DNA from: Flavobacterium amniphilum
GTDB lineage: Bacteria; Bacteroidota; Bacteroidia; Flavobacteriales; Flavobacteriaceae
Length of the DNA: 64,000 nt
Reading direction: 5' to 3'
NCBI RefSeq assembly: GCF_023634845.1
Contig: NZ_JAMLJL010000001.1
Location: 350,935-414,934, forward strand
The notes beneath the pieces were generated by a model. It was not told where the DNA came from. It ran no database searches and worked only from the letters and a program-made list of their open reading frames with translations. Below, piece by piece: positions 45,123-55,417 of this stretch; position 1 is the first letter of the stretch; every line of letters starts with the position of its first letter. Position numbers and translations under genes: made by a program.

Positions 45123-48100
45123 ATGAAGAAAATTACTTTTGGTTTTTTCATGATGATCCTCCCCTATTTGGGCTTTGCCCAAGTAATAGATGAAGGATTT
45201 GAAGGAGCCACTTTTCCTCCAACAACACCGGGTAACTGGATTACCATGGATAATGGTGTTGGAACTGCAGTGAGTTGGGCCGAAACTACCGATCCAACGA
45301 GGGTTTATGCAGGATTAAAAGCCGCCATCATGGACAGAGAAAATGTCGGGGCGGGAAATACTTCCATAGATTGGTTGGTATCCCCGAGGTTTACCGTGCC
45401 AACAAATGGACAACTTAAGTTTTTTACCAGACAGACTTTGGTAGGGAACAACGGATCAACTTATGAAATCCGTGTTTCCACAGATCCGGTTCAGACCAAT
45501 CAGGCTGGATTTACGAACATTCCGCAAACATGGACAGAGTCCACTTTGAATGCGACTTACAACATTTACGAAGAGAAAAAAGTGAGCCTATCCGCTTTTG
45601 CCGGACAACAGGTTTATATCGCTTTCGTAAAGTTAAATACTCAGCCAGTGGGAACTTCAACTACTACAGGAGACCGATGGTTAATTGATAATGTACAGGT
45701 TGTTCAGCAATGTCTTGATCCGTCTATTTTAGGTACTGGAGTTATTACGCCAACCACGGCATTTTTAACCTGGCAAAATAACGGGGGTGTAACTACATGG
45801 GATGTTTACCATAACCTACAGCCCGATGCAACCGTTCCGGATGTTAATACCACTCCGACTTTTAACGATGTTACGACGAATAATTTTCAGGCAACTGGAC
45901 TTACACCGGGGACTTCTTATAAATACTGGGTACGTGCTCAATGTAGTGCAACCAATTTAAGCAACTGGGTCGGACCATTTAATTTTACGACATCACCGGC
46001 AGGTTCGATATGTAGTTCTCCAATTTTAGTTACAACTTTACCGTACAGCCATACCGATAATACAAATGTTTACGGTGATGAGGTAGATACAGCACAAGGA
46101 GCAGGTTGTGCCGGAGGTGCGACCAACTACATGCAGGGAGCAGAAGTTTTCTACTCTTATACAGCTACTTTTACGGGTAACCTTACGGTTTCAATGACAC
46201 CGGGCGCTGCAAGCTCGAGTTTGTATGTTTACAACGGATGTGGAAATGTTGGGGTTAGCTGTTTGGCAGGTGTTGCCGATACAACTACCAATCCGAGAAA
46301 TATTGCAACATTACCGGTTGTAACCGGACAAACGTACATTTTTGTAATTTCTTCAAGTACGACACCTGCAGGTGGAATACCATACACATTAATTATCCAG
46401 GAGAAATTCTGTGATCCGCCGGTTGGAGCTCCAACTACGGGAATTACTACTACGACAGCTACCATTAACTGGACCGGTCCTGCAGGAGCAACTGCTTGGC
46501 AGTATGTGCTTCAGGATGCTGGTATGGGGGTTCCGGCAGGAGCAGGGACTCCAGCGGGAACACCAAATGCTGCTTTAACAGGATTAACAGCTGCACATGC
46601 TTATCAATACTGGGTAAGATCAGATTGTGGAGGTGGACAATTCAGTCCATGGGCGGGACCATACCGTTTCAATACCGAAACATGTGAGGCGGCCCAAAAA
46701 TGTAACTACGTTTTCAGAATGACCGATTCATTCGGAGACGGATGGGACGGCGGCGGAAGAATGGAAATCCGTCAAAATGGAATTGTAGTGGCGACAATCG
46801 GTTCTACATTTACAACCGGTACGGCTTTAAACAGCCCGCCAATTGCATTATGTGAAACATTACCTTTGGAAATTTATTTCACAGTACCGGGAGCAAGTCC
46901 GGGTGAAATTGGAGTTCAGGTAATCAATAACTTCGGTCAGACAATTGCTACAATTGCAAACGGTACTATTGCCGTGAGTAATACTACACCAATTTATACT
47001 GCAACTTTTGATTGTGATACACCGGCTTGTTTAGCGCCTACAGCAATAAACGATACTACACCTACAACACAGGGAGCTACATTGACTTGGACTCCAAATG
47101 GAGGTACTGTATTTGATATTTATGTAGTACCGGCAAACCCGCCTTCTCCAGCGCCAAACGCTTCAACTGTGCCAACATTTCCAGGGGTAACCGGAACATC
47201 GTTCGTGGTAACAGGATTGAATCCGAATACAACTTATTTGTATTATATAAGAACAGTTTGTGGACCGGGCCAAACCAGCGTTTGGACTCCATCAGGTGAT
47301 TTTACAACATTGCCTACCTGTTCAAGACCGACTGTGCCTACTGCTACAGGAGTAACACCATATACAGCTACATTAGGCTGGACACAACCGGTTAACCCTG
47401 ACGGAAGCAATGCCACAACATGGGAAATCATCGTATTGCCTTGTGGATCTCCTGCCCCAACAGAAGGTACACCATCACCATATCCAGGAGGTATAATTAC
47501 ATCTATCAGAGGTTATACAGTGGGTGGTCTAACACCGGTTACCTGTTATGATTTTTATGTAAGAGCAGTATGTTCAAGTACAGATAACAGCCCTTGGTCT
47601 GTTAAAGGAACGTTCAATACGCCTGACGTGAATGATGAGTGTGTTAACTCGAAATTAGTTCCGGTTAACCAAAATACACATTGTGAGCAAACTGTTTTTG
47701 GAACAGTAGCAGGTGCTACTGCATCGACACAGGCAACAAATTGTGCACCGAATGATGATAATGATGATGTTTGGTTCCATTTCGTGGCAACAGCTACAAC
47801 ACATTATATTTCATTATTAGAGCCGGTAACTGACACTTCAGTACCGCCAAGATACCCAACAGCAGCACCAGGTGGATTAGGTTATACATTATACAGAGGT
47901 AATGACTGTGCTAACCTGACTCAAATCAGTTGTAGAAGTGCTGCTAATGGTGCAATGGAAACCGGTCTGGTAATTGGACAAACATATAAAATACGTGTAT
48001 ATTCCAGAGGTACTGCCGTTTCAACAAAACGTTTTGAAGTTTGTGTGGGTACTAAAGTAATTTACTGTGAGAACTCGGTACCGGTTTGTGCGGTTAACGA

Positions 48101-50582
48101 CGTTATTTTGAGAAATGACGTAGGTGTGCCACCAAATCCAAACCCGATCAGTGGTACAACCACTACTACAGTAGGATGTTTAGGTTCTGCACCTTCTCCA
48201 ACATTCTATTATTTGACTATCCAACAAGACGGAAACTATACTTATTTCATGGAACAAAGTACAGATCCGACTTTTGCAACTGTTGATTTGGACGTTGATT
48301 ACGTGACTTGGGGACCCTACCCAAGTGTGGCTACAGCGTGTACTTCCATAAATGTAAATAATACAAGACCTGCACCTCAAGGTTGTAGTTTCTCTGCAGC
48401 AGCAACAGAAACATTTACTCTTAACGGAGCATTGGCTGGACAGGTTTATGTAATTATGATTACGAACTATACGGCAAATACACTTCCTGGTAAGAGAGGA
48501 TACATCCGTATTAAGCGTACTTCAGGACCGGCACCAATTGATTGTTGTCCTTTTGCAAGTTTCTCTTATCCGGGTAACTTCTTCTGTAAAGGAGGAGCAA
48601 ACATAACGCCAACATTGTCTCCAGGATCAACTGCAGGTACTTATACTTCAACTGCGGGATTAGTAATTAATCCAACAACAGGAGTAATTGATATCGCGGC
48701 AAGTCCGGTAGGAACCTATACAGTTACAAGTACTATAGCGGCGGCTAATGATTGTGCTACTTCTACTGCAACGTGGAGTTTAACAATATCAGATCCGGCT
48801 ACTGCTACTATTGCATACAGTGCGCCTGCATTTTGTAGAACCGTGACGGCTGCACAGCCAGTAACACAAACGGGAACACCGGGAGGTTATTATTATGCTG
48901 TACCGGCAGGTCTTTCAGTTAATCCTACAACAGGAGCAATTACACCAAGTACCAGTTTAGCTGGAACTTATACAGTAAGATATAATGTTGTAGTTCCGGG
49001 ATGTACTTCAGTACCTTTTGAAACTACAGTTACCATTACAGCTTTACCGGTTGCTACTTTTGCTTATACCGGAACTCCTTACTGTCAGAATGCTGGTTCA
49101 ATCAATCCAACTTACAGTGGTGGTGGTGTTGCCGGAGTATTTAGTGCAACCCCGTCAGGATTAATTATCGATCCTGCAACCGGTGCAATTGATTTAGCGG
49201 CAAGTGCTGTGGGAACTTATACAGTTACCAATACAATCGCTGCAGCCGGAGGTTGTGCAGAAGTAACAGCAAATACAACTATTAGCATTACAGCTTTACC
49301 TGTTGTAACATTTACTTACGCGGGTACTCCATACTGTCAGGTTACGGGAACAGCAACGCCAACCTTCACGGGAGGCGGATCTGCAGGAACATTTACAGTT
49401 AACCCTCCAACAGGATTGATTATCGACCCTGCTACGGGAGTTGTTGATTTAACAAACAGTACACCGGGTGATTATACCGTGACGAATACTGTTGCGGCGG
49501 CTAATGGTTGTTCGGCAAATTCTGCTGATGCTACCATTTCAGTAAGACCTAATCCTACTGCAACCATCAGTTCATCAGATGCAGATAATACAATCTGTTC
49601 TAATGATTCGGCGACATTGACAGTTGTTCCTGGTAATTTCGTATTGGGCGATGCTACTTATGCATGGACTTTGAACGGAACGACACCGGTAGGAACTTCA
49701 AGCTCAGTTAGCCCGACAGCGAGCGGTACTTATGAGGTTGTGATTACATTGAACGGTTGTACGAATACAACTCCGATCACGGCTACATTTACGGTTAATG
49801 TTAAGCCAGATTTCGCATTGTCAGGAACTAACCTGGTTAAATGTCCGAATGAAACAGCTGTATTGTCAGTTGTACCGACTAACTTTAGCCTGACTGATCC
49901 TTCAATTACTTATACTTGGACCAGAAATACTGGAGCGTTACCTAATACAACGAGCTCAATCAGTGTGACTGATTACGGTATGTATGAAGTAACGGTTAAC
50001 AACCAAGGTTGTATTACGTCGCATCAAATTGAAGTTACAATGGATATGGCAGATATTCCAATCGGTACGGTTGGGGAATGTCAGGGTGCACAATATGTGA
50101 TTACAGCTTCTCCGGTTAACGGTTCGTTTGACGGTACTACCGTAACGTATGAATGGACAAACGGATCGGGTACGGTTGTAGGCAGTAACCAAAATACATT
50201 TAATGTATCCCAATATGTTTCAGATAATGGAATACCACAGTCTAATTTCCCATTAACTTTCACGGTTAAGATTACTACTAATCCTGAAGGTTGTACTGAT
50301 ACACAGAGTTTTGTTGTGGAAAGCGCAGTTTGTGTAATCCCTAGAGGACTTTCTCCAAACGGTGACGGTGATAATGATAACTTTGACCTAAGCAGTTTAG
50401 GTGTTAAGAAGTTGTCTATCTTCAACAGATACGGTAATAAAGTATATGGTAAAACCAATTATACTAACCAATGGGAAGGTCAGTCTGATTCAGGAGAAGA
50501 ATTACCTGATGGAACTTACTACTATGTGATTGAACAGGATAGTGGTGAAACCAAATCCGGCTGGGTTTACATTAACAGATAA
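45123..50582 (+). CDS. Giant surface adhesin with type IX secretion sorting domain
   Basis: The 1,819-residue protein has a signal peptide (ending LGFAQ), a cleaved-adhesin/choice-of-anchor J domain at about 22-200, several fibronectin type III-like modules at about 200-850 with TWDVYHN and WVRAQCS words, a region with Asp/Asn-rich and Cys-rich modules, then four tandem beta repeats of about 82 residues (bases 48545-49550, marked TPYCQ and GTYTVTNT), a PKD-like part and a gliding-motility type B C-terminal domain beginning IPRGLSPNGDGDND. It is exported by the type IX machine and displayed on the surface, probably for adhesion or gliding. The next two genes are its usual partners. Confidence 0.9.
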   Translation: MKKITFGFFMMILPYLGFAQVIDEGFEGATFPPTTPGNWITMDNGVGTAVSWAETTDPTRVYAGLKAAIMDRENVGAGNTSIDWLVSPRFTVPTNGQLKFFTRQTLVGNNGSTYEIRVSTDPVQTNQAGFTNIPQTWTESTLNATYNIYEEKKVSLSAFAGQQVYIAFVKLNTQPVGTSTTTGDRWLIDNVQVVQQCLDPSILGTGVITPTTAFLTWQNNGGVTTWDVYHNLQPDATVPDVNTTPTFNDVTTNNFQATGLTPGTSYKYWVRAQCSATNLSNWVGPFNFTTSPAGSICSSPILVTTLPYSHTDNTNVYGDEVDTAQGAGCAGGATNYMQGAEVFYSYTATFTGNLTVSMTPGAASSSLYVYNGCGNVGVSCLAGVADTTTNPRNIATLPVVTGQTYIFVISSSTTPAGGIPYTLIIQEKFCDPPVGAPTTGITTTTATINWTGPAGATAWQYVLQDAGMGVPAGAGTPAGTPNAALTGLTAAHAYQYWVRSDCGGGQFSPWAGPYRFNTETCEAAQKCNYVFRMTDSFGDGWDGGGRMEIRQNGIVVATIGSTFTTGTALNSPPIALCETLPLEIYFTVPGASPGEIGVQVINNFGQTIATIANGTIAVSNTTPIYTATFDCDTPACLAPTAINDTTPTTQGATLTWTPNGGTVFDIYVVPANPPSPAPNASTVPTFPGVTGTSFVVTGLNPNTTYLYYIRTVCGPGQTSVWTPSGDFTTLPTCSRPTVPTATGVTPYTATLGWTQPVNPDGSNATTWEIIVLPCGSPAPTEGTPSPYPGGIITSIRGYTVGGLTPVTCYDFYVRAVCSSTDNSPWSVKGTFNTPDVNDECVNSKLVPVNQNTHCEQTVFGTVAGATASTQATNCAPNDDNDDVWFHFVATATTHYISLLEPVTDTSVPPRYPTAAPGGLGYTLYRGNDCANLTQISCRSAANGAMETGLVIGQTYKIRVYSRGTAVSTKRFEVCVGTKVIYCENSVPVCAVNDVILRNDVGVPPNPNPISGTTTTTVGCLGSAPSPTFYYLTIQQDGNYTYFMEQSTDPTFATVDLDVDYVTWGPYPSVATACTSINVNNTRPAPQGCSFSAAATETFTLNGALAGQVYVIMITNYTANTLPGKRGYIRIKRTSGPAPIDCCPFASFSYPGNFFCKGGANITPTLSPGSTAGTYTSTAGLVINPTTGVIDIAASPVGTYTVTSTIAAANDCATSTATWSLTISDPATATIAYSAPAFCRTVTAAQPVTQTGTPGGYYYAVPAGLSVNPTTGAITPSTSLAGTYTVRYNVVVPGCTSVPFETTVTITALPVATFAYTGTPYCQNAGSINPTYSGGGVAGVFSATPSGLIIDPATGAIDLAASAVGTYTVTNTIAAAGGCAEVTANTTISITALPVVTFTYAGTPYCQVTGTATPTFTGGGSAGTFTVNPPTGLIIDPATGVVDLTNSTPGDYTVTNTVAAANGCSANSADATISVRPNPTATISSSDADNTICSNDSATLTVVPGNFVLGDATYAWTLNGTTPVGTSSSVSPTASGTYEVVITLNGCTNTTPITATFTVNVKPDFALSGTNLVKCPNETAVLSVVPTNFSLTDPSITYTWTRNTGALPNTTSSISVTDYGMYEVTVNNQGCITSHQIEVTMDMADIPIGTVGECQGAQYVITASPVNGSFDGTTVTYEWTNGSGTVVGSNQNTFNVSQYVSDNGIPQSNFPLTFTVKITTNPEGCTDTQSFVVESAVCVIPRGLSPNGDGDNDNFDLSSLGVKKLSIFNRYGNKVYGKTNYTNQWEGQSDSGEELPDGTYYYVIEQDSGETKSGWVYINR
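48545..49550 (+). repeat. Four in-frame adhesin repeats of about 245 bp
   Basis: Four copies inside the adhesin gene encode similar domains, the last two most alike (PYCQ, GLIIDPATG, TVTNT). Copy number of such domains often varies between strains by recombination. Confidence 0.8.
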
Positions 50583-50590
50583 AAAGGCTT

Positions 50591-50611
50591 TGGCCCATGG
50601 AAAATGGGCCA
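50591..50611 (+). terminator. Hairpin between adhesin and porP/sprF-like gene
   Basis: TGGCCCAT (50591-50598) and ATGGGCCA (50604-50611) form a stem with a 5-base loop and then TGCTTTTG. With so weak a T run it probably only lowers downstream expression relative to the adhesin. Confidence 0.6.
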
Positions 50612-50638
50612 TGCTTTTGTACTAAACTAAAACGTAAA

Positions 50639-51559
50639 ATGAAGAAAATATTTCTTACAGTAATACTTGCATTTGCATCATTTACCGATGTACATGCGCA
50701 ACAAGATCCACACTACACCCAATACATGTATAACATGAATGTAATGAACCCCGCTTATGCCGGTTCAAAAGAAAACTTGTCTATTGGGTTATTATTCAGA
50801 AAGCAATGGGTTGAAATTGAAGATTCACCAACCACTTTTACTGCTTCGGGACACTCTCCTGTAGGTAAGAATGTAGGTTTGGGTTTGTCAGTTATCAGTG
50901 ATAAAATTGGTCCGGTTGAAGAAAATAACATTTACGGGGATTTCTCCTATACTTTAAATCTTGGCGGAGAGCACAGATTAGCTATGGGAATTAAGGCCGG
51001 GGTGTCATTACTGAACATCGGTCTTAACAGTGAAATCGCTTCCAGCTTACCGGTTCCAACTGACGGTGCTTTTGCTGAAAACACTTCAAATGCAAAACTG
51101 AATATCGGTTCCGGATTATTCTATTATACAGACAAATACTATTTGGCATTTTCGGTTCCGAATATGCTTAAATCAGCACATTTGGATTATAACGGAGTAC
51201 AATACGGATCTGAAGTACAGCACTATTTTTTAACGGGAGGGTATGTGTTCCAGTTATCTGAAACCACAAAATTCAAGCCTTTCTTCATGATGAAATCGGC
51301 ATTTAACGCGCCAACTTCTTTCGATATCTCCACTAACTTCCTGTTTTTTGAAAAATTTGAGGTTGGGGCTACTTATCGATTCGAAGATTCATTCGGTGCT
51401 ATGGTGAACTATAAAATTTCGGACGGAATACGTTTGGGTTATGCTTATGACCACATTGTTTCCGACTTGAATGTTGCTACACCTTCATCACACGAGTTTA
51501 TGGTATTATTTGACTTGAACTTCCCTAAAAAGGTATCAAGTTCACCGCGTTATTTCTAA
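50639..51559 (+). CDS. Type IX secretion membrane protein, PorP/SprF family
   Basis: ATG at 50639 (MKKIFLTVILAF) gives 306 residues with a signal peptide; a longer frame overlaps the hairpin upstream. The start of the mature protein, QQDPHYTQYMYN and NPAYAGSK, is the PorP/SprF hallmark. It forms an outer-membrane barrel needed to attach or secrete type B CTD adhesins, so it pairs with the upstream gene. Not the core PorP itself, I think, because the gene sits in an adhesin cassette. Confidence 0.9.
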   Translation: MKKIFLTVILAFASFTDVHAQQDPHYTQYMYNMNVMNPAYAGSKENLSIGLLFRKQWVEIEDSPTTFTASGHSPVGKNVGLGLSVISDKIGPVEENNIYGDFSYTLNLGGEHRLAMGIKAGVSLLNIGLNSEIASSLPVPTDGAFAENTSNAKLNIGSGLFYYTDKYYLAFSVPNMLKSAHLDYNGVQYGSEVQHYFLTGGYVFQLSETTKFKPFFMMKSAFNAPTSFDISTNFLFFEKFEVGATYRFEDSFGAMVNYKISDGIRLGYAYDHIVSDLNVATPSSHEFMVLFDLNFPKKVSSSPRYF

Positions 51560-51570
51560 TAGGTTAAAAG

Positions 51571-53442
51571 ATGAAAAAGATATACTTGAATATAAGTTTA
51601 TTATTAGCTGTTTCAGCTGGTATAGCACAAACTAAAGATACTAAGAATGCCGATAAACTGTTTAAAAGCTATGAGTATGTAAATGCTTCAAAGGAGTATT
51701 TAAAGCTAGAAGATAAGGGTAAGGCAGATGCTTACGTATACAAACAGTTGGGTGATTGTTATTATAATATTTTCAATACGGTTGAAGCGGAGAAATGGTA
51801 TGCTAAAGCAATTGAATCCAAAGATCAGGACGCGGAAACATACTTCAACTATGCCCAAATGTTAAAGGCTAACAAGAAGTATGATGAGGCCAAAAAGGTG
51901 ATGGAAAAATTTGCTTCCATGGCGCCAAATGATGAGCGTGCGAAAGTTTTGGATGAAGGAACTTTGTCTAATTTACAGCGTGATTCAAAAAAGTGGGAAG
52001 TAAAGACTGTATCGGTCAATTCCAAATATTCTGATTTCGGGGCTTACCTGAACAATGACAAAGTTTACTTCTCAAGCGCCCGCAATAAGTCACGTAAAAC
52101 GTATGAATGGAATGATCAGCCTTTTCTGGATTTGTACAGTGTTGATTTTACTGATGGTACATTGGGACAGACACCGGTTGAGGTAGCGGGATTGAACACA
52201 CAATACCACGAAGGGCCGGTTACGGTTTCGGCAGATGGAAACACTATTTATTTTTCAAGAGAAAGTTTTGCAGAAAAACAATTTGTGAAATCTTCAGACA
52301 AGAAAATTAAAATGGGTAAAATGTTCCTTTTCAAAGCAACTAATGACAACGGAAAATGGACAAATGTAACTGCTCTTCCTTTTAACGGAAAAGACTTTAA
52401 CAGTTCATCTCCGTCGTTAAGTGCAGACGGTAACACGTTATATTTTACATCTGACCGTCCTGGAGGTATCGGTAAAAGCGATATCTGGAAAGTTGCCGTG
52501 AATACAGACGGAACTTTCGGTACACCTGAAAACTTAGGCAGACGGATCAATACGGAAGGGAATGAGCAATTTCCTTCGGTAACGGAAAGCAATACACTTT
52601 ATTTTGCTTCAAACGGACACAAAGGACTTGGTGGATTGGATGTATTTGCAGCTGATTTAAACGGATCGGGACAACCATCTAATTTAGGTGCTCCGGTGAA
52701 TACTGAAAAAGATGACTTTGCTTTTGCTTATAATGAATCGAAGAAAACAGCTTTTGTTTCCAGTAACCGCGACGGTGGAACAGGTGACGATGATATCTAC
52801 ATGGTTTTACCGGTTTGTCATTTGGATTTAGTGGCCGAAGTTCGCGATGTAAAAAGCGGAATCTCTTTGGCTGAAGCTAATCTGAGCATTTTGGATGAAA
52901 ACAAAAACGTAGTTATTTCAGGATGGTCTAAGGAGAACGGTTCGGCCGATTTCCAATTGGATTGTGAGAAGAAATATGAAGTGCGCGTAAGCAAAACAGG
53001 TTATATAAGCAATACATTCCCATTGTCTGATACAAAAGGACAGGTTAAACTTACCGCTGATCTAAGCCCGGTTGAAGTGATTATCACAGAGAAAGAAGTG
53101 ATTCTTGGAGAGGTTTATTTCGCGTATAATAAAAGTAATATTACTGAACAGGGGGCAGCCGAGTTAGATAAGCTGGTAGCAGTAATGAATGAGTACCCCA
53201 ACATGGTTATTTTTGCAAAATCACATACAGATTCACGCGGTAACGATAAGTACAACATGAGCTTATCGGAGCGCAGAGCAAAATCTACCGTTCAATACAT
53301 TATTTCAAGAGGAATTGCTGCTGACAGAATCAGTGGTAAAGGTTTCGGGGAATCTGAGCCTAAAGTTCTTTGTGGAGATACTTGTACGGAAGAAGAACAC
53401 GCACAAAACCGTCGTTCTGAATTTATGATTATAAAAAAATAA
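51571..53442 (+). CDS. OmpA-family protein with TPR and PD40 repeats
   Basis: The 623-residue precursor has a signal peptide, TPR-like helices (about 25-115), PD40/WD40-like beta-propeller repeats (about 150-410, ADGNTLYFTSDRPGGIG), a transthyretin-like domain (about 415-500) and a C-terminal OmpA domain (VYFAYNKSNITEQG, with the peptidoglycan-contact RRAKS region). It anchors the adhesin/SprF pair to peptidoglycan. It starts 11 bases after the SprF-like gene and ends the operon. Confidence 0.92.
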   Translation: MKKIYLNISLLLAVSAGIAQTKDTKNADKLFKSYEYVNASKEYLKLEDKGKADAYVYKQLGDCYYNIFNTVEAEKWYAKAIESKDQDAETYFNYAQMLKANKKYDEAKKVMEKFASMAPNDERAKVLDEGTLSNLQRDSKKWEVKTVSVNSKYSDFGAYLNNDKVYFSSARNKSRKTYEWNDQPFLDLYSVDFTDGTLGQTPVEVAGLNTQYHEGPVTVSADGNTIYFSRESFAEKQFVKSSDKKIKMGKMFLFKATNDNGKWTNVTALPFNGKDFNSSSPSLSADGNTLYFTSDRPGGIGKSDIWKVAVNTDGTFGTPENLGRRINTEGNEQFPSVTESNTLYFASNGHKGLGGLDVFAADLNGSGQPSNLGAPVNTEKDDFAFAYNESKKTAFVSSNRDGGTGDDDIYMVLPVCHLDLVAEVRDVKSGISLAEANLSILDENKNVVISGWSKENGSADFQLDCEKKYEVRVSKTGYISNTFPLSDTKGQVKLTADLSPVEVIITEKEVILGEVYFAYNKSNITEQGAAELDKLVAVMNEYPNMVIFAKSHTDSRGNDKYNMSLSERRAKSTVQYIISRGIAADRISGKGFGESEPKVLCGDTCTEEEHAQNRRSEFMIIKK

Positions 53443-53460
53443 TTTTTTTTAATTGATTGG

Positions 53461-53489
53461 AAAAAGCAAGCCGGAAGGCTTGCTTTTTT
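53461..53489 (+). terminator. Terminator of the adhesin operon
   Basis: AAAAAGCAAGCC (53461-53472), loop GGAA, GGCTTGCTTTTTT (53477-53489). Confidence 0.92.
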
Positions 53490-53617
53490 GTTTAATACCT
53501 GATCTGGATTTTACAAACTGTGGCAAAATTTGAGAAAGAGTTTGTCCCGCGTATTTTATTTAAAATGTTTTTCTTTGCATTTTATAATTCAGTTCCTGAT
53601 TGCAATAAATTTATCTC

Positions 53618-54310
53618 ATGCGTTTCTTTCTTTTACCCTTATTTTTTTTATTAACCGGTTGTGACTTTTTTATGCCGGGCAAACAGATTCTTTTAAAGGT
53701 TGATGGTATCAAAAAAGCCGAATATTCTTTTAACGGTTCAGAACAATTGGAAGAAATCAATACATATTTTGATGATGGTAAAGAAGATGAAACTATTCAG
53801 TTTGATTATGCAAACGGAAAAATTGACCGTGTCTATGCTGTGGAAAGGGCCGAAGTGACCGATTTTTATCAGAATGCCCTGAAATACAACAATGAGTTGA
53901 GTAAATTTGGTATTAAGTTCTGTAATCCTTTGGTTGTGCCCGATGATCTGACTGATTTTTACTTTCTTTTGGTTACAATTCAGAAATTTGAAAAAGCAAA
54001 ACATAACGGTCTTACGGTTTTCTGGGCAAAAAACACGAATGCAAACCTACAGTTTGTTTCACCGGCTACCAGCCGCTTCATCTCTACCAGTTCAAAAATT
54101 CATTATTTTGAATACGGAATTAACGCTGCAGGTTTTTTGGCCTATCAGGTTATACAGTTTGATAAAAGTGCCATGCGGATTACTTACCAGTATAAAAAGG
54201 GGCAATTGACCCATATTGGTTATTCTGTTATTTACAGTAACGGCGACACTGCTACTACAAACAGAAGCTATGAGTATATCGACTGGGATTTGCTGAATAC
54301 CACAAAATAA
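53618..54310 (+). CDS. Hypothetical lipoprotein
   Basis: The 230-residue precursor has a lipobox LLTGC (Cys15). The mature part is beta-rich (KVDGIKKAEYSFNGS at the start). No family recognised. It stands alone and is followed by a set of TGTGGCAAA inverted repeats. Confidence 0.75.
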   Translation: MRFFLLPLFFLLTGCDFFMPGKQILLKVDGIKKAEYSFNGSEQLEEINTYFDDGKEDETIQFDYANGKIDRVYAVERAEVTDFYQNALKYNNELSKFGIKFCNPLVVPDDLTDFYFLLVTIQKFEKAKHNGLTVFWAKNTNANLQFVSPATSRFISTSSKIHYFEYGINAAGFLAYQVIQFDKSAMRITYQYKKGQLTHIGYSVIYSNGDTATTNRSYEYIDWDLLNTTK

Positions 54311-54326
54311 ATAGTTTTTTTAAACC

Positions 54327-54403
54327 TGTGGCAAAACCATTTTCAAAAACGAAATTGCCACAAAAAGTGTGGCAAATCCGTTTTCAGTTTTCTTTTTGCC
54401 ACA
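54327..54403. repeat. Alternating TGTGGCAA / TTGCCACA inverted repeats
   Basis: TGTGGCAA at 54327 and 54368 pairs with TTGCCACA at 54355 and TTTGCCACA at 54395, giving two consecutive hairpins. A further TGTGGCAAAA lies near 53519. They sit between convergent genes, where they may end transcription. Confidence 0.75.
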
Positions 54404-54409
54404 GTTTTG

Positions 54410-55321
54410 TTAGAGCCATAGCTCATTCGCTTTGTAATTTTTCGGGAAGTAGGTGAGGTACTGTACCATGCGTGGACTCTGTCCGTGATTTGCCGTGGCG
54501 CAATGTGGCAGTGTTTGATGCCAAATGATAAAGTCGCCGGCTTCACCTGTGATGGGCACGAGTTCGGGAGTGAGTTGTTTAACGGCTTCTTCCCTTGGTG
54601 AAGGAGTTGGTTGAAGTTTCGTGAGCCATTCGTTAATCCGGTTATGAAAACCGGGCACACAATGAAACGCTCCTTCATGTGCTTCGCAATCACTCAAATA
54701 TAACAAACCCTGAAAACCTTCTGGAATGGGTAATTGCAAACTCACGTCCCAGTGCAGACCACTTCCTTTGAATGTATGATGTTCATTTACCGGTGCGTTG
54801 AAACTCACTTTATCAATGGTTTTGAAAAGTTCGGTGGTTTGGTATAATTGTTCGTAAGCTCTCCTGATTTTTTGTGATTCACGGTTTTTATTCAATAACG
54901 GATGATCGGAAAAGTTGACCATCATGCCGCTTTGTTGTGGGTGCGGCTGGTACCAGGTTTCCTGTTCATTTGGATTCATTTCCAAAAAATCCCAAATCGC
55001 TTTTTGTGTTGCAAGACAATTTTCCTTCGGAATGGCATTTTTAATTAGGATATAGCCGTTTTGGTTCCAAAACCGCATATCGGCATCGCTCAATGTATTT
55101 TCGGTTTGTAAATCGCCTGCAGCATTGTTTTTTGAATCGTGTTGGGTTACCCAAAGCAGGAAAGTATTCAGATCGGGATTTTCAAAATGCAGGTATTGCA
55201 ATGCATTTTCCAGACTGATGTTGTAACGGTACAAAATTTCGATTTCCTGATCCCAGGCCGACGATAGATCAGTTTCTTTTTTTATGGTACGTTTCCAGAG
55301 ATTTTCAAGGTAGTGCTGCAT
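54410..55321 (-). CDS. Phytanoyl-CoA dioxygenase family protein
   Basis: The 303-residue protein has a HxD metal pair in GLHWDVSL, a distal His in TLPHCATANHG and a 2-oxoglutarate Arg in SPRMVQYL. The core SDCEAHEGAFHCVPGFH matches PhyH. The N-terminal 90 residues are an extra helical part. It hydroxylates an unknown metabolite. No operon partner. Confidence 0.88.
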   Translation of the reverse strand: MQHYLENLWKRTIKKETDLSSAWDQEIEILYRYNISLENALQYLHFENPDLNTFLLWVTQHDSKNNAAGDLQTENTLSDADMRFWNQNGYILIKNAIPKENCLATQKAIWDFLEMNPNEQETWYQPHPQQSGMMVNFSDHPLLNKNRESQKIRRAYEQLYQTTELFKTIDKVSFNAPVNEHHTFKGSGLHWDVSLQLPIPEGFQGLLYLSDCEAHEGAFHCVPGFHNRINEWLTKLQPTPSPREEAVKQLTPELVPITGEAGDFIIWHQTLPHCATANHGQSPRMVQYLTYFPKNYKANELWL

Positions 55322-55370
55322 TGGTTTTGGGTTTACTTAAAAGTAATATTTTCCTTTGGTACTGGATAAA

Positions 55371-55396
55371 AAAAATCCCGCACTTGCGGGATTTTT
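55371..55396 (-). terminator. Terminator of the TonB receptor operon
   Basis: AAAAATCCCGC, loop ACTT and GCGGGATTTTT (55371-55396) after the stop of the DUF5689 gene on the minus strand. Confidence 0.9.
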
Positions 55397-55417
55397 ATAT
55401 TTAAAACAAAGATGATC

